The translations under genes and the position numbers were made by a program. Below are positions 9,269-18,500 of a stretch of 36,865 bases of DNA, piece after piece; positions within the stretch are counted from its first letter, which is position 1, and every line of letters begins with the position of its first letter. The notes beneath the pieces were generated by a model. That model was not told where the DNA came from, searched no databases, and saw nothing but the letters and a program-made list of their open reading frames with translations. The stretch comes from Baffinella frigidus (Eukaryota; Cryptophyceae; Cryptomonadales; Baffinellaceae), in the NCBI GenBank assembly GCA_026770585.1, contig MU647814.1:17058-53922 (forward strand). Reading direction: 5' to 3'.

Positions 9269-10829
9269 CACTTAAGATATCTCAACTTAAGGAAGACCTC
9301 TCATGTAAAGGAATTGACGAAAGTCAACCGACAGTGTAAAACGGGGACGTGATCAATGAAAGAAGAAGGGAATGGCTCCAAGGGTTCCTCGAGAATCCTC
9401 GGAGCGATTCTCTTATCCAAGAATAATCCTGACACGAACCTCTCGTCTCTCTCGCGTCTGCGGTACCCTTGCCCCTCCTTGTGAGCAGAGATCCCCTGCT
9501 CACCTTCAGTATGCTCGTAGAGCTCTTTTAAGTAAAAGCCCTGTAGACCTACGTACCTTTCCTCACAAGGAACCGCAAGAAGGTCCGCAGAAAATGGCAG
9601 CGGATCCTCTTCAAGGATCCACGCAAAGCGCTGCCCACGCCCACCCAACCCGCCCACCGACACACGCAGCCACCCACCCACCCAGCGCCGCACCCGGCGC
9701 GACGGGCGCCCGGCGCCCCAGGTCCGCGCCACCATGCCTCCCCGGAAAATCCCCAAAAATCCGGACCCCAGCACCACCACCATCCAGCGTCTCCACACCG
9801 CATCTGACACTGTCGCAGCACGCCGACCACCGCTCCGCTACTCGGTCTCAGCGGCGCTCCCGCAAGATGCCAAGCACATCGACACCGCTCCCGCGCCTGC
9901 TCCGTCACAGTTGAGAATCCCCTCCCACACAAAACCCGAAAGAAATTTCCCGGATGGCAGGTCACACCGCTGACAGCTTTCGCAGCCACCACAGCGGCGC
10001 TCAGCGCCGCGCGATCCGCGCGCGCCCGCGCCCCGCGCGCCCACCTGCACCATGATCCCCAACCGCAGAATCGCCCCAGAGCATTCCCGCATCGAGGTCG
10101 ACGATGCCGCTTGATCCCTGTCAACAGGAATCGACGCGCAAGCGGGATGATCTCCATTGCACCTGCACCGCTTCTCGGTGGCAGCAAAACCACCCGGTAG
10201 GACGCCACCTGTACCGTGCAGCGCCGCAGCATGCATCCCCAGCATCGCTGCAGCGCCCTAATCCCAGTCAACCTGACTAGCGCCCCATGCTGACACCGCA
10301 CCCTAGAAGCGGCCTCCCACCTCTGACCGGTGCAACACAACCGTCTCTCACCAGCGGTCAGGGAGGGGACACACCTGCTGCAATATCCCTATGCGCAGAG
10401 AAACCACCCCCACCTGAGCAGATCCAACAGATGCCGTCTCGACCACTTCGAAACAAGGAAACCCTCTCCGACGCACTCTCCCTGCTCCCTGACAACCGCA
10501 ACCAGCGCTTACCCTGATCATTCGCAGAACGAAGACGGAACAATTACCCGGACAAAATGAAAACGTCTGATCCTCCTGATAAAAACCCGTCTGCCCCTCC
10601 GGATAAAAATAACCCGCCAGATATTTTCTGACCAAGCGCGAGCGCGAAACCCCTGACCATGCGTGCAAGCAAAACCAACCCTGCGGCCTGATCTCTGCCA
10701 GCCTGAAACCGGATGAAATCCGACGACATGCCCACCACGCACCACTTGCAACCCCACCTCGCATCCACCACGGATAGTTAGAGGCACAGGCTAGCACTCA
10801 GGCCCAGTCGCTCGCAAGGATCTTAAGTG
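9269..10829. other. GC-rich non-coding region, candidate 5' LTR of the copia element
   Basis: No reading frame here is convincing. The long frames on both strands are GC-rich shadows without domains. The region directly precedes a primer-binding-site-like sequence at 10828, which is where a 5' LTR is expected. Its ends carry a 10-bp inverted match, CACTTAAGAT at 9269-9278 and ATCTTAAGTG at 10820-10829. I see no second copy of this region in the window, so the LTR identity cannot be confirmed, and the usual TG...CA ends are not clear. Confidence 0.35.
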
Positions 10830-10845
10830 GCACCCAACGTTCGGG
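10828..10845 (+). other. Primer-binding site-like sequence
   Basis: TGGCACCCAACGTTCGGG starts with the TGG that pairs with the CCA end of a tRNA. It stands between the non-coding 9.3-10.8 kb region and the leader, as a minus-strand primer site should. The tRNA species was not identified. Confidence 0.5.
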
Positions 10846-11529
10846 ATCACTCGGTGGATGCGTGGAAGTCCGCGTGCCCCGAGGTAAGGTTAGCAACTGG
10901 CCGGCCAGCGAAAGGGAGAATTTCCCGTTGGCCCGAGCATCGAAAGGGGCGTCCCCGATGCATGGAAAGGGGCGTCCCCGATGCATCGAAAGGGGCGTTC
11001 CCGATGCTCGCCGACGACACCGAAAGGGGCGTCCCCGGTGTTCGTCGCGGCCAGTTACGCTAGCTCTCGACGGAATAAGGGACCACACGGACTCCGAGTG
11101 GGCACTAGGGTCACGAGTGCGAACCTGGGCCGAACACTAACACATCGTACCGGCACTGCACACCACGCACTCGCCCACCAAAATTCCCAAAAACTCACCT
11201 GGCGTACAAATGCGGAACAGGCATCAAGCCCTACCAGAAGCGGTAGGCCCCAAGCACTACCAGACGCTGGAAGGAGCGGCTCGAGAACTATATCGACCAC
11301 CCCCGCACCCAGCCACCGCCCAGGCAAGGGCTCACCTGAGCACTCCCTCCCGCGGACCACTCCCCACCCACAGGAACCCTCCAGCGCCCCGCGCACCATC
11401 CCCGAAGGGGTGACCTGTGAGTCATCCGCTCCAATGACGCCGTCCCGCTGAACCGCCGAACGTCCCGCTTGTCCCTCCGAACCGTCGAACGTCCCTCCAG
11501 CGCCACCGACGATCACCCACGAAACCGTC
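10846..11529 (+). other. Retroelement 5' leader
   Basis: About 680 nt without a convincing gene, between the primer-binding site and the first gag ATG at 11530. It holds the hairpin array and a splice-donor-like GAG/GTAAGG at 10881-10889. No other structure was recognised. Confidence 0.45.
10937..11045 (+). repeat. Four repeated hairpins in the retroelement leader
   Basis: Three 25-nt units at 10937-10961, 10960-10984 and 10983-11007 follow the plan GCATC-GAAA-GGGG-CGT-CCCC-GATGC at a 23-bp period. A fourth at about 11017-11040 keeps the GAAA-GGGG-CGT-CCCC core but changes the outer stem to CACC/GGTG, extended by ACGA and TCGT. Changes that keep pairing, and a G-T pair in unit 3, suggest selection on folded RNA. 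The place, between primer site and gag, is where packaging or dimerisation signals lie in retroelements. Confidence 0.65.
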
Positions 11530-12300
11530 ATGAGCTCTCAGCAGCCTCTTGTCCTGCATCCCTCGAACACGAGCATGGACCTTCGCCTGGTGGCCCCCAA
11601 CGCCATGCGCCGCGTACCTCCAGGCTTCTCCGACAGCCCCAGCGGCACCGACGACACGCGCATGACGAACTCCCCCTTCCGTCGCGACGGGCAATCGCCG
11701 TACGGAGGATGGCCACCCCCTCAGGGAGGAAGCGCCCGCGATGCGCCAGCATGGTCCTCCAACCCCGGACCCGAAGGCCCAATGCTTCCGTACTCGAACG
11801 TGCCCAGCGCCCCGCGATTCCCGGCGCACCACGACATCGTGGTGGCACGTGTTCGGGCCAACGCGCACATCGCCTGGAACCGCATCAACCAGCTTCCCGT
11901 CGACCAGATCACCGCCGCCCTGTACCACCTGCCAGGCGGCCCCGGACCCGGGCCCTCCCGCACCGGAAACGCCTCGCCTGCCTCTCCAGCGCGGCCGGCA
12001 GGAGGCATGCCCGGCGCAGCGCGCGGAGGACCAGCGGCGCCCCCAGCAGTCCATCCGCCGCTGCCGCCACCGCCGCCGCCGCCCCCTCCGGCCGGATAAC
12101 CCCCGGCCCAGCACGCCGCCCCCGTCCAGCCCCTTCTGGCGCCGAACAGCTTCCGGCCGTCCTTCGGGCAGATGGAGAGCCTCCTGCCGCGCGAGCGCGC
12201 GGAACTGCGGATGCCCGAGGATCACGCCTACTCGCTGCCCGACCAGACAACGTCGGCAATGGATACTTGGGACCCCAACTGCCTGCTCCGCATGTGCCCC
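11530..12300 (+). pseudogene. Gag N-terminal region with in-frame TAA
   Basis: The frame starts at ATG 11530 and encodes a proline- and glycine-rich protein with a helical stretch (IVVARVRANAHIAWNRINQL) and a polyproline run. TAA at 12097-12099 interrupts it. The same frame then continues (PVQPLLAPNSFRPSFGQ...) to about 12294, where a run of six C marks a shift to another frame that carries the coding signal. The position after the leader identifies it as the gag region of the copia element; no conserved capsid motif was recognised. Confidence 0.5.
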
Positions 12301-12690
12301 CCTTCTCTGGGACTTGTACCGCGAACACCTCAACGCGTGCATGTACCCCCTGGACACACCCGCAGAGGCCATCCTCCGGAGACAGCAGACACGGGACGCC
12401 TTCCAAACCCTGCAGCAGCACATCGCCTGGAACAACGGAGACACCGGCAACCTCGAGCAGTTTCTCGAGCAAGGCTTCCCAACCTACAACGGATGGGTCC
12501 GCCAGCACGTCCTGCCTGCCTCCGAAACCTTCCGACACCCCGGCACGGACCAGGGACCGCCCCAGCGCTGCGTGCTGCACTGGCAGTTCATTACGAGCCT
12601 CCGCGCAGCGATCTCGAACGCCAGCTCCAACGGGACCTCCCTCCACCCGATCACCTCACAGTTCCAGACGCACTGGAACCTCCGTGACCG
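12300..12690 (+). pseudogene. Gag region, second frame
   Basis: Between the C-run at about 12294-12299 and about 12690 the coding signal is in the frame giving LLWDLYREHLNACMYPLDTP and LEQGFPTYNGWVRQHV. The sequence is helical with regular hydrophobic spacing, unlike the low-complexity shadows in the other two frames. It continues the gag protein of the previous entry and hands over to a third frame near 12690. Confidence 0.45.
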
Positions 12691-14279
12691 CACCCGCCAC
12701 CACCTTCTGGCTGTGGCTGGCAGTGGCGGCAACGCTTCGGGCCTACACGACCGCTGCGGAGGAGACCATCGACGGCCATTACGTGTGGCCAAACTGGACC
12801 CACGAAGATGTCACAGCATTTTTGGCCGCCTACTCAGCCGACCTGGACGTCTCCGTGACCAACACCATCTCGCGAGACACCCTCGACGACTCGCAGGGCC
12901 ACCAGCTCCAGGAACTGACAGCCAGCGCACACACTGTCTGCGGCATCATTTGCTCCGCGCATGGATGGGCTCACCCCGGAGCTCCGAACTTCCAGTTCCG
13001 CTCGTTCTTCGACCTCCCCTGCGAACACCAACCGGCCCGGACAATCACGAGGCGGCCAGTCAGGCATCCCGTCGAGAAGCAGCATCCCTACACCGCGCGC
13101 AGCCTCTTGCTCACGACAAACGGAACTCTTCATGTCCAAACCTTCGACGCAGGATACTTCGACAACATACGCGAGGTGTTCGTCGACTCGCTCGAGGCTC
13201 TGTCGTCAGCAGGACCTGCACCCCTGCTGCCGGAATATTGGCGCAGCACCATCCTCCCCGCCGACCCACCCGGCCTGTCTTACTACGGTACGGTCCAGGG
13301 CACCGCGGGACACCTCCCCGCCGCCCCGTTCCCGGGCCCGGGAGTCGCCTATCCCGGCGCTCCCGGGCTGGCCTCTCCCTCAGCTACGTCCATCATCGTC
13401 CTGGGAACCAACGACGGCTCCTGCTGGTTCGACCGCCACAAGGGACAGGCGCGCTCAGCGATCGACTTTCCTCAGAAGAACCCCTTCTCGCCAGGACTCT
13501 CGCTGCCGGGGATCGTCGACGAGATCAAAGCCAAAGCTAAATCGTGGCTGGGCGGAGTAGACATCATCCCCTTCCTACGCAACTACGCGCACTGGAACCG
13601 CAACACCGAATGCTTCGAGAACGTCGTCGAAGGCGCTTTCGACTCCGACGGCCACGCGAGTCTTGAGTACCGGACGGCCATCGGAACAGAGATAGCAACG
13701 CTGTTCCTCTCCGACACCTCCACTCCGTTCCACGCGATGGCCACGGAGATGCTGCCCTCCCTCGGGCACGCATGCATGGAGTCCCTCCGGCAGCGGACGC
13801 AGCACTGGCACGAGTTCTCTCAGGCCCTGGAACGCAAGCTCGCTATGCTCATCCGCTGGATCGGCGTGATCCACCTGCAGCAGACCTCCTTCATCGCGGC
13901 CACCAGCGCCCTCACGAACGTCGGACACACGATCGATGAACTGCCGAACAAGTACCTCCTGAAGCTGATCTACATCTGGATGCTCGAGGACGAGAATTCC
14001 CTCATCACCCTGCTCGGCCTGCAGGACGAGCTCGAAGCTACGCTCGCGATGAGGAACAACGTCCTGACCATCAAGATGCTGGACCGCCTTGGGGAACTCC
14101 TGGCCCAACTCGCGCGCGCCCCCGCCGAACTCCAGCAGCTCGTCGCCCACCTGCCGTCGTGGACCATGCGCCGCGCGCTCCAGATCACCCTGCGAATCGA
14201 CCCGGAACAGGGCTTCTATAACAAGGTCCTCCTCCTGGAGTTCCAGAAGCACCTTTACTCGATCCTCACGGAAAGCTAG
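12689..14279 (+). pseudogene. Large gag-region protein, about 530 aa, ends at TAG
   Basis: This frame is open from about 12689 to TAG 14277-14279. It begins at a GTG with a hydrophobic segment (TFWLWLAVAATLRAY) that resembles a signal peptide and is followed by an acidic, alpha-helical protein. The C-terminal half is strongly helical (LIRWIGVIHLQQTSFIAA, YLLKLIYIWML). After the TAG the same frame continues for about a dozen codons, meets TGA at about 14316, and then runs on into the zinc-finger protein. The original product was probably a gag polyprotein reaching into the nucleocapsid. No catalytic domain was seen. A hydrophobic start is unusual for copia gag and may be an overlapping-ORF start whose ATG was lost. 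Confidence 0.45.
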
Positions 14280-14327
14280 TACCTCGACAAGGTCAAGCCG
14301 TACCGCATGATCGACTGAACCAACGCC

Positions 14328-14846
14328 GTGAAGAAGCTGATCCGTGAAACGCGCATCATCGATCTGCAGATGGCGGGAAACGACTACCTCGGGTCCCCCT
14401 CGCGCGCCGGCATCACGGCCGCCGCCATCACGGACAACAACGTCAAGTCTCCCGTTCGGCAGAGCACCCCCGCAGCGTCCGGTGGACATCCCGTAGAATT
14501 GACGGACCCACGGGTATGCCAATTCTGCGAGAAACCGGTCGCCTGGCCAGCAGGAATGACATGGGCCCAGCACAGGCCAGTCTGCGACCAACCCTCCCCC
14601 GGACGGCCGCAATCCCCGTCAACCTGCCGCACGTGTCAGAAACCGCGCCACCAGTGCACATGCAACCGCTCCCGCTCCCGTAGCCGCGACCGCGATCGCT
14701 CCGAATCGCGAGGGCGAAGCACCGGACGAGACGACCTGGGAGACTCCAACGTGGGCACATCTGCGTGGCCGCAACCCCCCCGTAACGACCCTCCGCGCAA
14801 CAACAGGGGCAGCGCAACGCGAGCCCCTACAACCGCCGCAGCATGA
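14328..14846 (+). CDS. Nucleocapsid-like zinc-finger protein with SR-rich tail
   Basis: The frame contains a Cys/His finger (CQFCEKP...QHRPVC), a second cysteine cluster (CRTCQKPRHQCTC) and an Arg/Ser-dipeptide tail (RSRSRSRDRDRSESRGRS). Such basic zinc-knuckle proteins bind retroelement RNA. It is in the same frame as the preceding gag protein and separated from it only by TAG and TGA codons, so it was probably its C-terminal domain. Its stop TGA overlaps the ATG of the next ORF (ATGA, 14843-14846). Confidence 0.55.
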   Translation: MKKLIRETRIIDLQMAGNDYLGSPSRAGITAAAITDNNVKSPVRQSTPAASGGHPVELTDPRVCQFCEKPVAWPAGMTWAQHRPVCDQPSPGRPQSPSTCRTCQKPRHQCTCNRSRSRSRDRDRSESRGRSTGRDDLGDSNVGTSAWPQPPRNDPPRNNRGSATRAPTTAAA

Positions 14847-15175
14847 CGTACCGCGCCGCGCCTCTCTGCAGCATGCTGACGGCTCTCATCATCTCCGCCA
14901 ACATGACCACGGCCGCAGCCTCAACGGCCGTCGCCACCCCGTTCGGAATCAGCGAGCACAGCCTCCACCTTGGTGCCCTCACAGGAACCGGCATCGCCAT
15001 CGCCACGGCCACGCGCGTTGCCACAGCGGGCTACACTTATGCACTTCCGGCGCTGACAGCCTGGCTCTGCTACCAGAAAACCCCGGCAGCGGCCACCCCC
15101 GCGCCCTCCAGTTCATTCGCCTTCCTCCGCGTCCAGCGCGGACTAACACTAGCTCCGATCAGCTCACCATCCTGA
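14843..15175 (+). CDS. Small hydrophobic protein between gag and pol, 110 aa
   Basis: The start ATG overlaps the stop of the nucleocapsid frame by one base pair step (ATGA), and its own stop is two bases before the ATG of pol. The N-terminus looks like a signal peptide (LCSMLTALIISANMTTAAA) and the body is small and hydrophobic with Ala/Thr/Gly. A small hydrophobic ORF here is unusual for copia elements. The function is unknown; a membrane or envelope-related role is only a guess. Confidence 0.45.
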   Translation: MTYRAAPLCSMLTALIISANMTTAAASTAVATPFGISEHSLHLGALTGTGIAIATATRVATAGYTYALPALTAWLCYQKTPAAATPAPSSSFAFLRVQRGLTLAPISSPS

Positions 15176-15177
15176 TC

Positions 15178-17155
15178 ATGACAATCCTGGGGAGCATGCT
15201 GCTCCAGTCCCCCTTCGGCCTGCCCTACGCCATGAAGATCCGCGCCACGTACCGCTTCATCAACCACGGCCTCCTTACCTGGTGCATGACAGCGGTGGGC
15301 CTAGTCCTCCTGGCTACAGGCTGGCTGTGGTACAACAATCCGCTCCTCGGCATGGTCGCGACAGCCACCATGGTGGCGGCAAGGACCATTCCGAAACCCG
15401 AGACAGGCACACCCTCGAGGCGCGCCCTGAAGCCGCCGATAAGGATCCTCCTGGAAGTCATGCGATGGCTCGCGATTCTGGGCGCCATGGCGCTCGCCAG
15501 CACACTCCTGACCGCCATCACCACCACGACGCTTCTAGACCCAGCCACGGCCACGACCACGCTCACCATCCTCACAGAAGGCGGGTTGGCCACGGCAATG
15601 GACGCTCTTGGCTTGGCTACCCTTGTGCTGGTAGCCTTCCAATTCCGTCACGCAATGGCGCACCACATGTGCCTGCGCATCCACCAAGGCTTCACCACCG
15701 GAAAATGCCGAGGCCATCGCCTCAATCGCAGGGCCTACCTGGCCCTATTCCTGCTCGCCCTCACCTTGCTCAACGCCAGCACGGTATCCGCTCACAACGA
15801 GGCTGCAACCTCGGCGGCAGCAGCAGGCGCAGCATCTTCCGCGACGGACCCTGGGATCAGGTCCGCGGAGCGGCCATCTGCGGACCCCGGGGTCGGGTCC
15901 GCGGAGCGGCCATCTTCCGCGACGGGCCCCGATGTCGGGTCCGCGGAGCGGCCCCACGCTCACAGCTGGCAGGTCCCTCCAGATCAGGAGAAATCTGCCA
16001 ACAGTGACGAGGCCAAACCCCCACCCCCGTCGGGCCCGGACCAACAGGAAGCCATGCCGGTCAGCTACCAACGAATGGTGGCCAGCACGACGCTCCTCTC
16101 CGACAAAGCTCTGCGAAAGATCTACCTGGTCGGCACAGGAACGCAAATCTCCCCCGTCTGCTCCACCGACAACCTGACAGAGATGGAGGAACTCGCCAGT
16201 CCCGTTGCCTGGGCCGGCGCCGCCAACGGCACCTCGCAGTTCGCCACCCATCGCGGCCTGCTGACCATCAAAATCTGGACGGACAGGGGACTGAGACACA
16301 CTATCCAAATCCCGGGAGTGTACTTCTGTGAAGGAGCTCGTCTCAACGCCCTGTCCACCAAAGACCTGCTGGCGACCGGCGCCTCCTTCAGCGTCGACAT
16401 GGACCAGATCGAGGAGAGCAAGATCACCTTCAAAATCCTGGACGAATCTCACTCCGCCAAGGTGAAGTGGATCGAAAGCCTTCCCTTCCTGCCAACAGCC
16501 AACATCATGGAGCGAACCAAGGACGCAACCTTGTTCCACGAGAAGGCCGTTCACGCCGTCATGCTGGGAAAGCTCCCGACCGACGACTACCTTCACTACA
16601 TCTTCGACCACGCCCCAGGAGATGTTCTGCGTCGGATCGCAGCTCGCACAGTGGGACTGATGGATCACAACCCTCTCTTCTCTCGGCTCCGAGGCATGTG
16701 CCACACGTGCATGGAAACGCGGACGAGGATTCCCGACCGCAACGAAAGCCGTCTGCCCGACACGGTCACCGCGGTCGACGACATGTGGTGCATGGATCTC
16801 CTAGATTTCTCCAACGCACCAAGTATGGACGGCAACACGCACTGCCTGCTTATCGTCGACGTCTTCTCATCCTACCGCGTGTCCCTCTTCGCTCCAACAA
16901 AGTCGGGACTCATCACTGAGCTGGCAACATACCTCCTGTGGCATCGGAACTACACCGGCCGAAGCCCCAAGTTCTTTCAGAACGACGGCGCCGGGGAACT
17001 CACCGGAGCCGCCATGAAGAAGCTGATGACGGAATACGGCGTCTCTCAGCGCCTGTCAGAACCGTACGATGCCAAAGCCAACGGACGAGCCGAGAAGTCC
17101 GTGGACATGGTGGTAAAATACCTGCGCTCTACCCTTCATCACTCTGGCATGTCCT
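15178..17155 (+). pseudogene. Pol N-terminal part: membrane segments, protease remnant, DD35E integrase
   Basis: The frame opens at ATG 15178. Residues about 30-210 contain four or five hydrophobic segments (GLLTWCMTAVGLVLLATGW, WLAILGAMALASTLL, LALFLLALTLL), unexpected at this place in copia pol. A tandem repeat (GVGSAERPS-type, about 15850-15955) follows. The protease core reads LVGTGTQIS, where the family has Asp-Thr/Ser-Gly, so Gly319 stands in for the catalytic Asp. A GAG-pre-integrase zinc-binding region ends in MCHTCMETR. The integrase core shows Asp540 (WCMDLLDF), Asp603 (NDGAGE) and Glu639 (NGRAEKS), with 35 residues between the last two. The frame shifts near 17155. The protein would cut and insert the element's cDNA. 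Confidence 0.75.
15850..15955. repeat. Short tandem repeat inside pol
   Basis: Three imperfect copies encode (D)PG-x-GSAERPS-type peptides at a period of roughly 36-45 nt. The core GGTCCGCGGAGCGGCC recurs at about 15860, 15895 and 15939. It lies in a linker between the membrane segments and the protease remnant. Confidence 0.6.
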
Positions 17156-17665
17156 ACAATTCTGGCCTCACGCGGTCACCTACTGGACGCAGATTCGTAA
17201 CCGCATCCCTTTGGTGTCCAACTCCCTCTCCGAAGAAGATACGGTCGGAGAAAGCCCGTTCTCGATCTACTTCCCCGGAGCAACCAACGACGTCTCCTCG
17301 TTCGCCATCTTCGGAGCCTTCGCCACGATTCATCTGACAAAGCCCCGAATGAGCGCCCTGGGTCTCCACACGAAGCTGGACGCCAACAGCCTCACGGGGA
17401 TATACCTCGGGATCGAACCTCCAGGGCGGGCACGCAAGGGCGTCATCATCTGGGTCCCATCTCACAAACGCGTCTTCGTCGTGAGACGGTGCTGCCTCGA
17501 CGCTACCTTCCTGCCCTTCCGTAAGACGAATCGACGCATCAAGCCTCTTCAGGATCCAGGCATCCCGGAATCGCTGCTCGTCCACCCAGACAACCCCGCA
17601 GCATTCTCAACCGGCTGGAAGTCGACTTTCCGGACCTTCCTCTCGCCAACCCAGATGAGCGTGCG
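17155..17665 (+). pseudogene. Integrase C-terminal region, shifted frame
   Basis: After a one-base shift near 17155 the coding signal moves to the frame reading FWPHAVTYWTQIRNRIPLVS. That is the conserved segment downstream of the copia integrase core. It runs on through YFPGATNDVSSFAIFGAFA and IYLGIEPPGR, which match the usual G-x-F-x-A and IFLGY-type block of the family. Another shift at about 17655-17670 moves the signal to the next entry. Confidence 0.6.
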
Positions 17666-18500
17666 GAGGTGCACCTGTCGGTGCCGCACGCCGCAGACGA
17701 GGACTTGGCAGAACTGTACGCGCCACGGCCGCACGCAGGCAGTGGCGAGCTCCTCGCACACCAGGAATGCCTCGACGTGCGCGACATCAACAAGTCAACT
17801 AGCGACCGCCGCAACGCGGAAGTTCGCCAGAGCTTCCAAGACCGCCGCGACGACAGCTGGTGGACCCTCGACGACCGCCAGCTGGCAGCCTTCTTCGAGA
17901 CCTTTCGCCTCCCCCTGCTCCTGCCAGCCTACTTCTTTGGCAAGGACCCCACTCGCTACGCCACCCGAGGCCACCGCCTACGACCTACGCAGCCGAACGG
18001 CGCAGCGGTTCACGCGGCACACTACCAGACGCTAGGAAGCTCCAAGTCCACTTTCCATGAGTGGGCTTGGTGCGACGGTGCAGGCTCCATCGGGGACATC
18101 TTCACGGAAGGAACTCACTCCCTCCGCGTGGCTATCCTCGACACATGGCCGGAATCCGCAACCCTGCGTCAGCCCGCGGACTCCACAGACTACGGTCCGG
18201 ACATCCTCGAACCACGGGAACCCCCGCCCGCGCGCGCGCGCATGGCGCTAGCCAGCGAACGGCAGCGCGCCGCCTCCGATGCCAGACGCGCCGAGCGCGA
18301 GAAGAAGCGCAAGGCGTCAAAATCGCCAGTCTCGTCACCCCGGCAATCCCCGCGCACCCGGACTGCAACGGTGGCGGCTGGGCAAGTGCAGTTTGAAAAC
18401 CCTCTCGAACAGCAGAACCTCGAGGGCTCGGACCGCCTTTCCATCGCCAGCCACACAGCACCTCTGCAGCCCTCACGGCGCGCCGCGCCCCGCAGATCGC
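17665..18500 (+). pseudogene. Pol linker between integrase and reverse transcriptase
   Basis: The frame reads VPHAADEDLAELYAPRPH and onward. It is hydrophilic, rich in charged residues and Ser/Pro/Arg, and lacks a recognised domain. Its place between the integrase tail and the reverse transcriptase fits the variable connector of copia pol. Near 18490-18510 the signal shifts again to the frame carrying a CPTCQCPTSDD cysteine cluster and the reverse transcriptase. Confidence 0.45.

Noticed and set aside
9301-10340. Minus-strand frames in the candidate LTR
   Set aside because: Composition-driven, no domain, and no continuity with the neighbouring surface-protein gene.
10846-10870. Resemblance of GGATCACTCGG to the 5.8S rRNA start
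   Set aside because: The match is only 11 nt and the following sequence does not match rRNA.
11422-14612. Long minus-strand reading frames across the retroelement (11422-12450, 11909-12646, 13575-14612)
   Set aside because: They are antisense to gag coding signal, are Arg/Gly-rich low-complexity, and exist because GC-rich DNA lacks stop codons.
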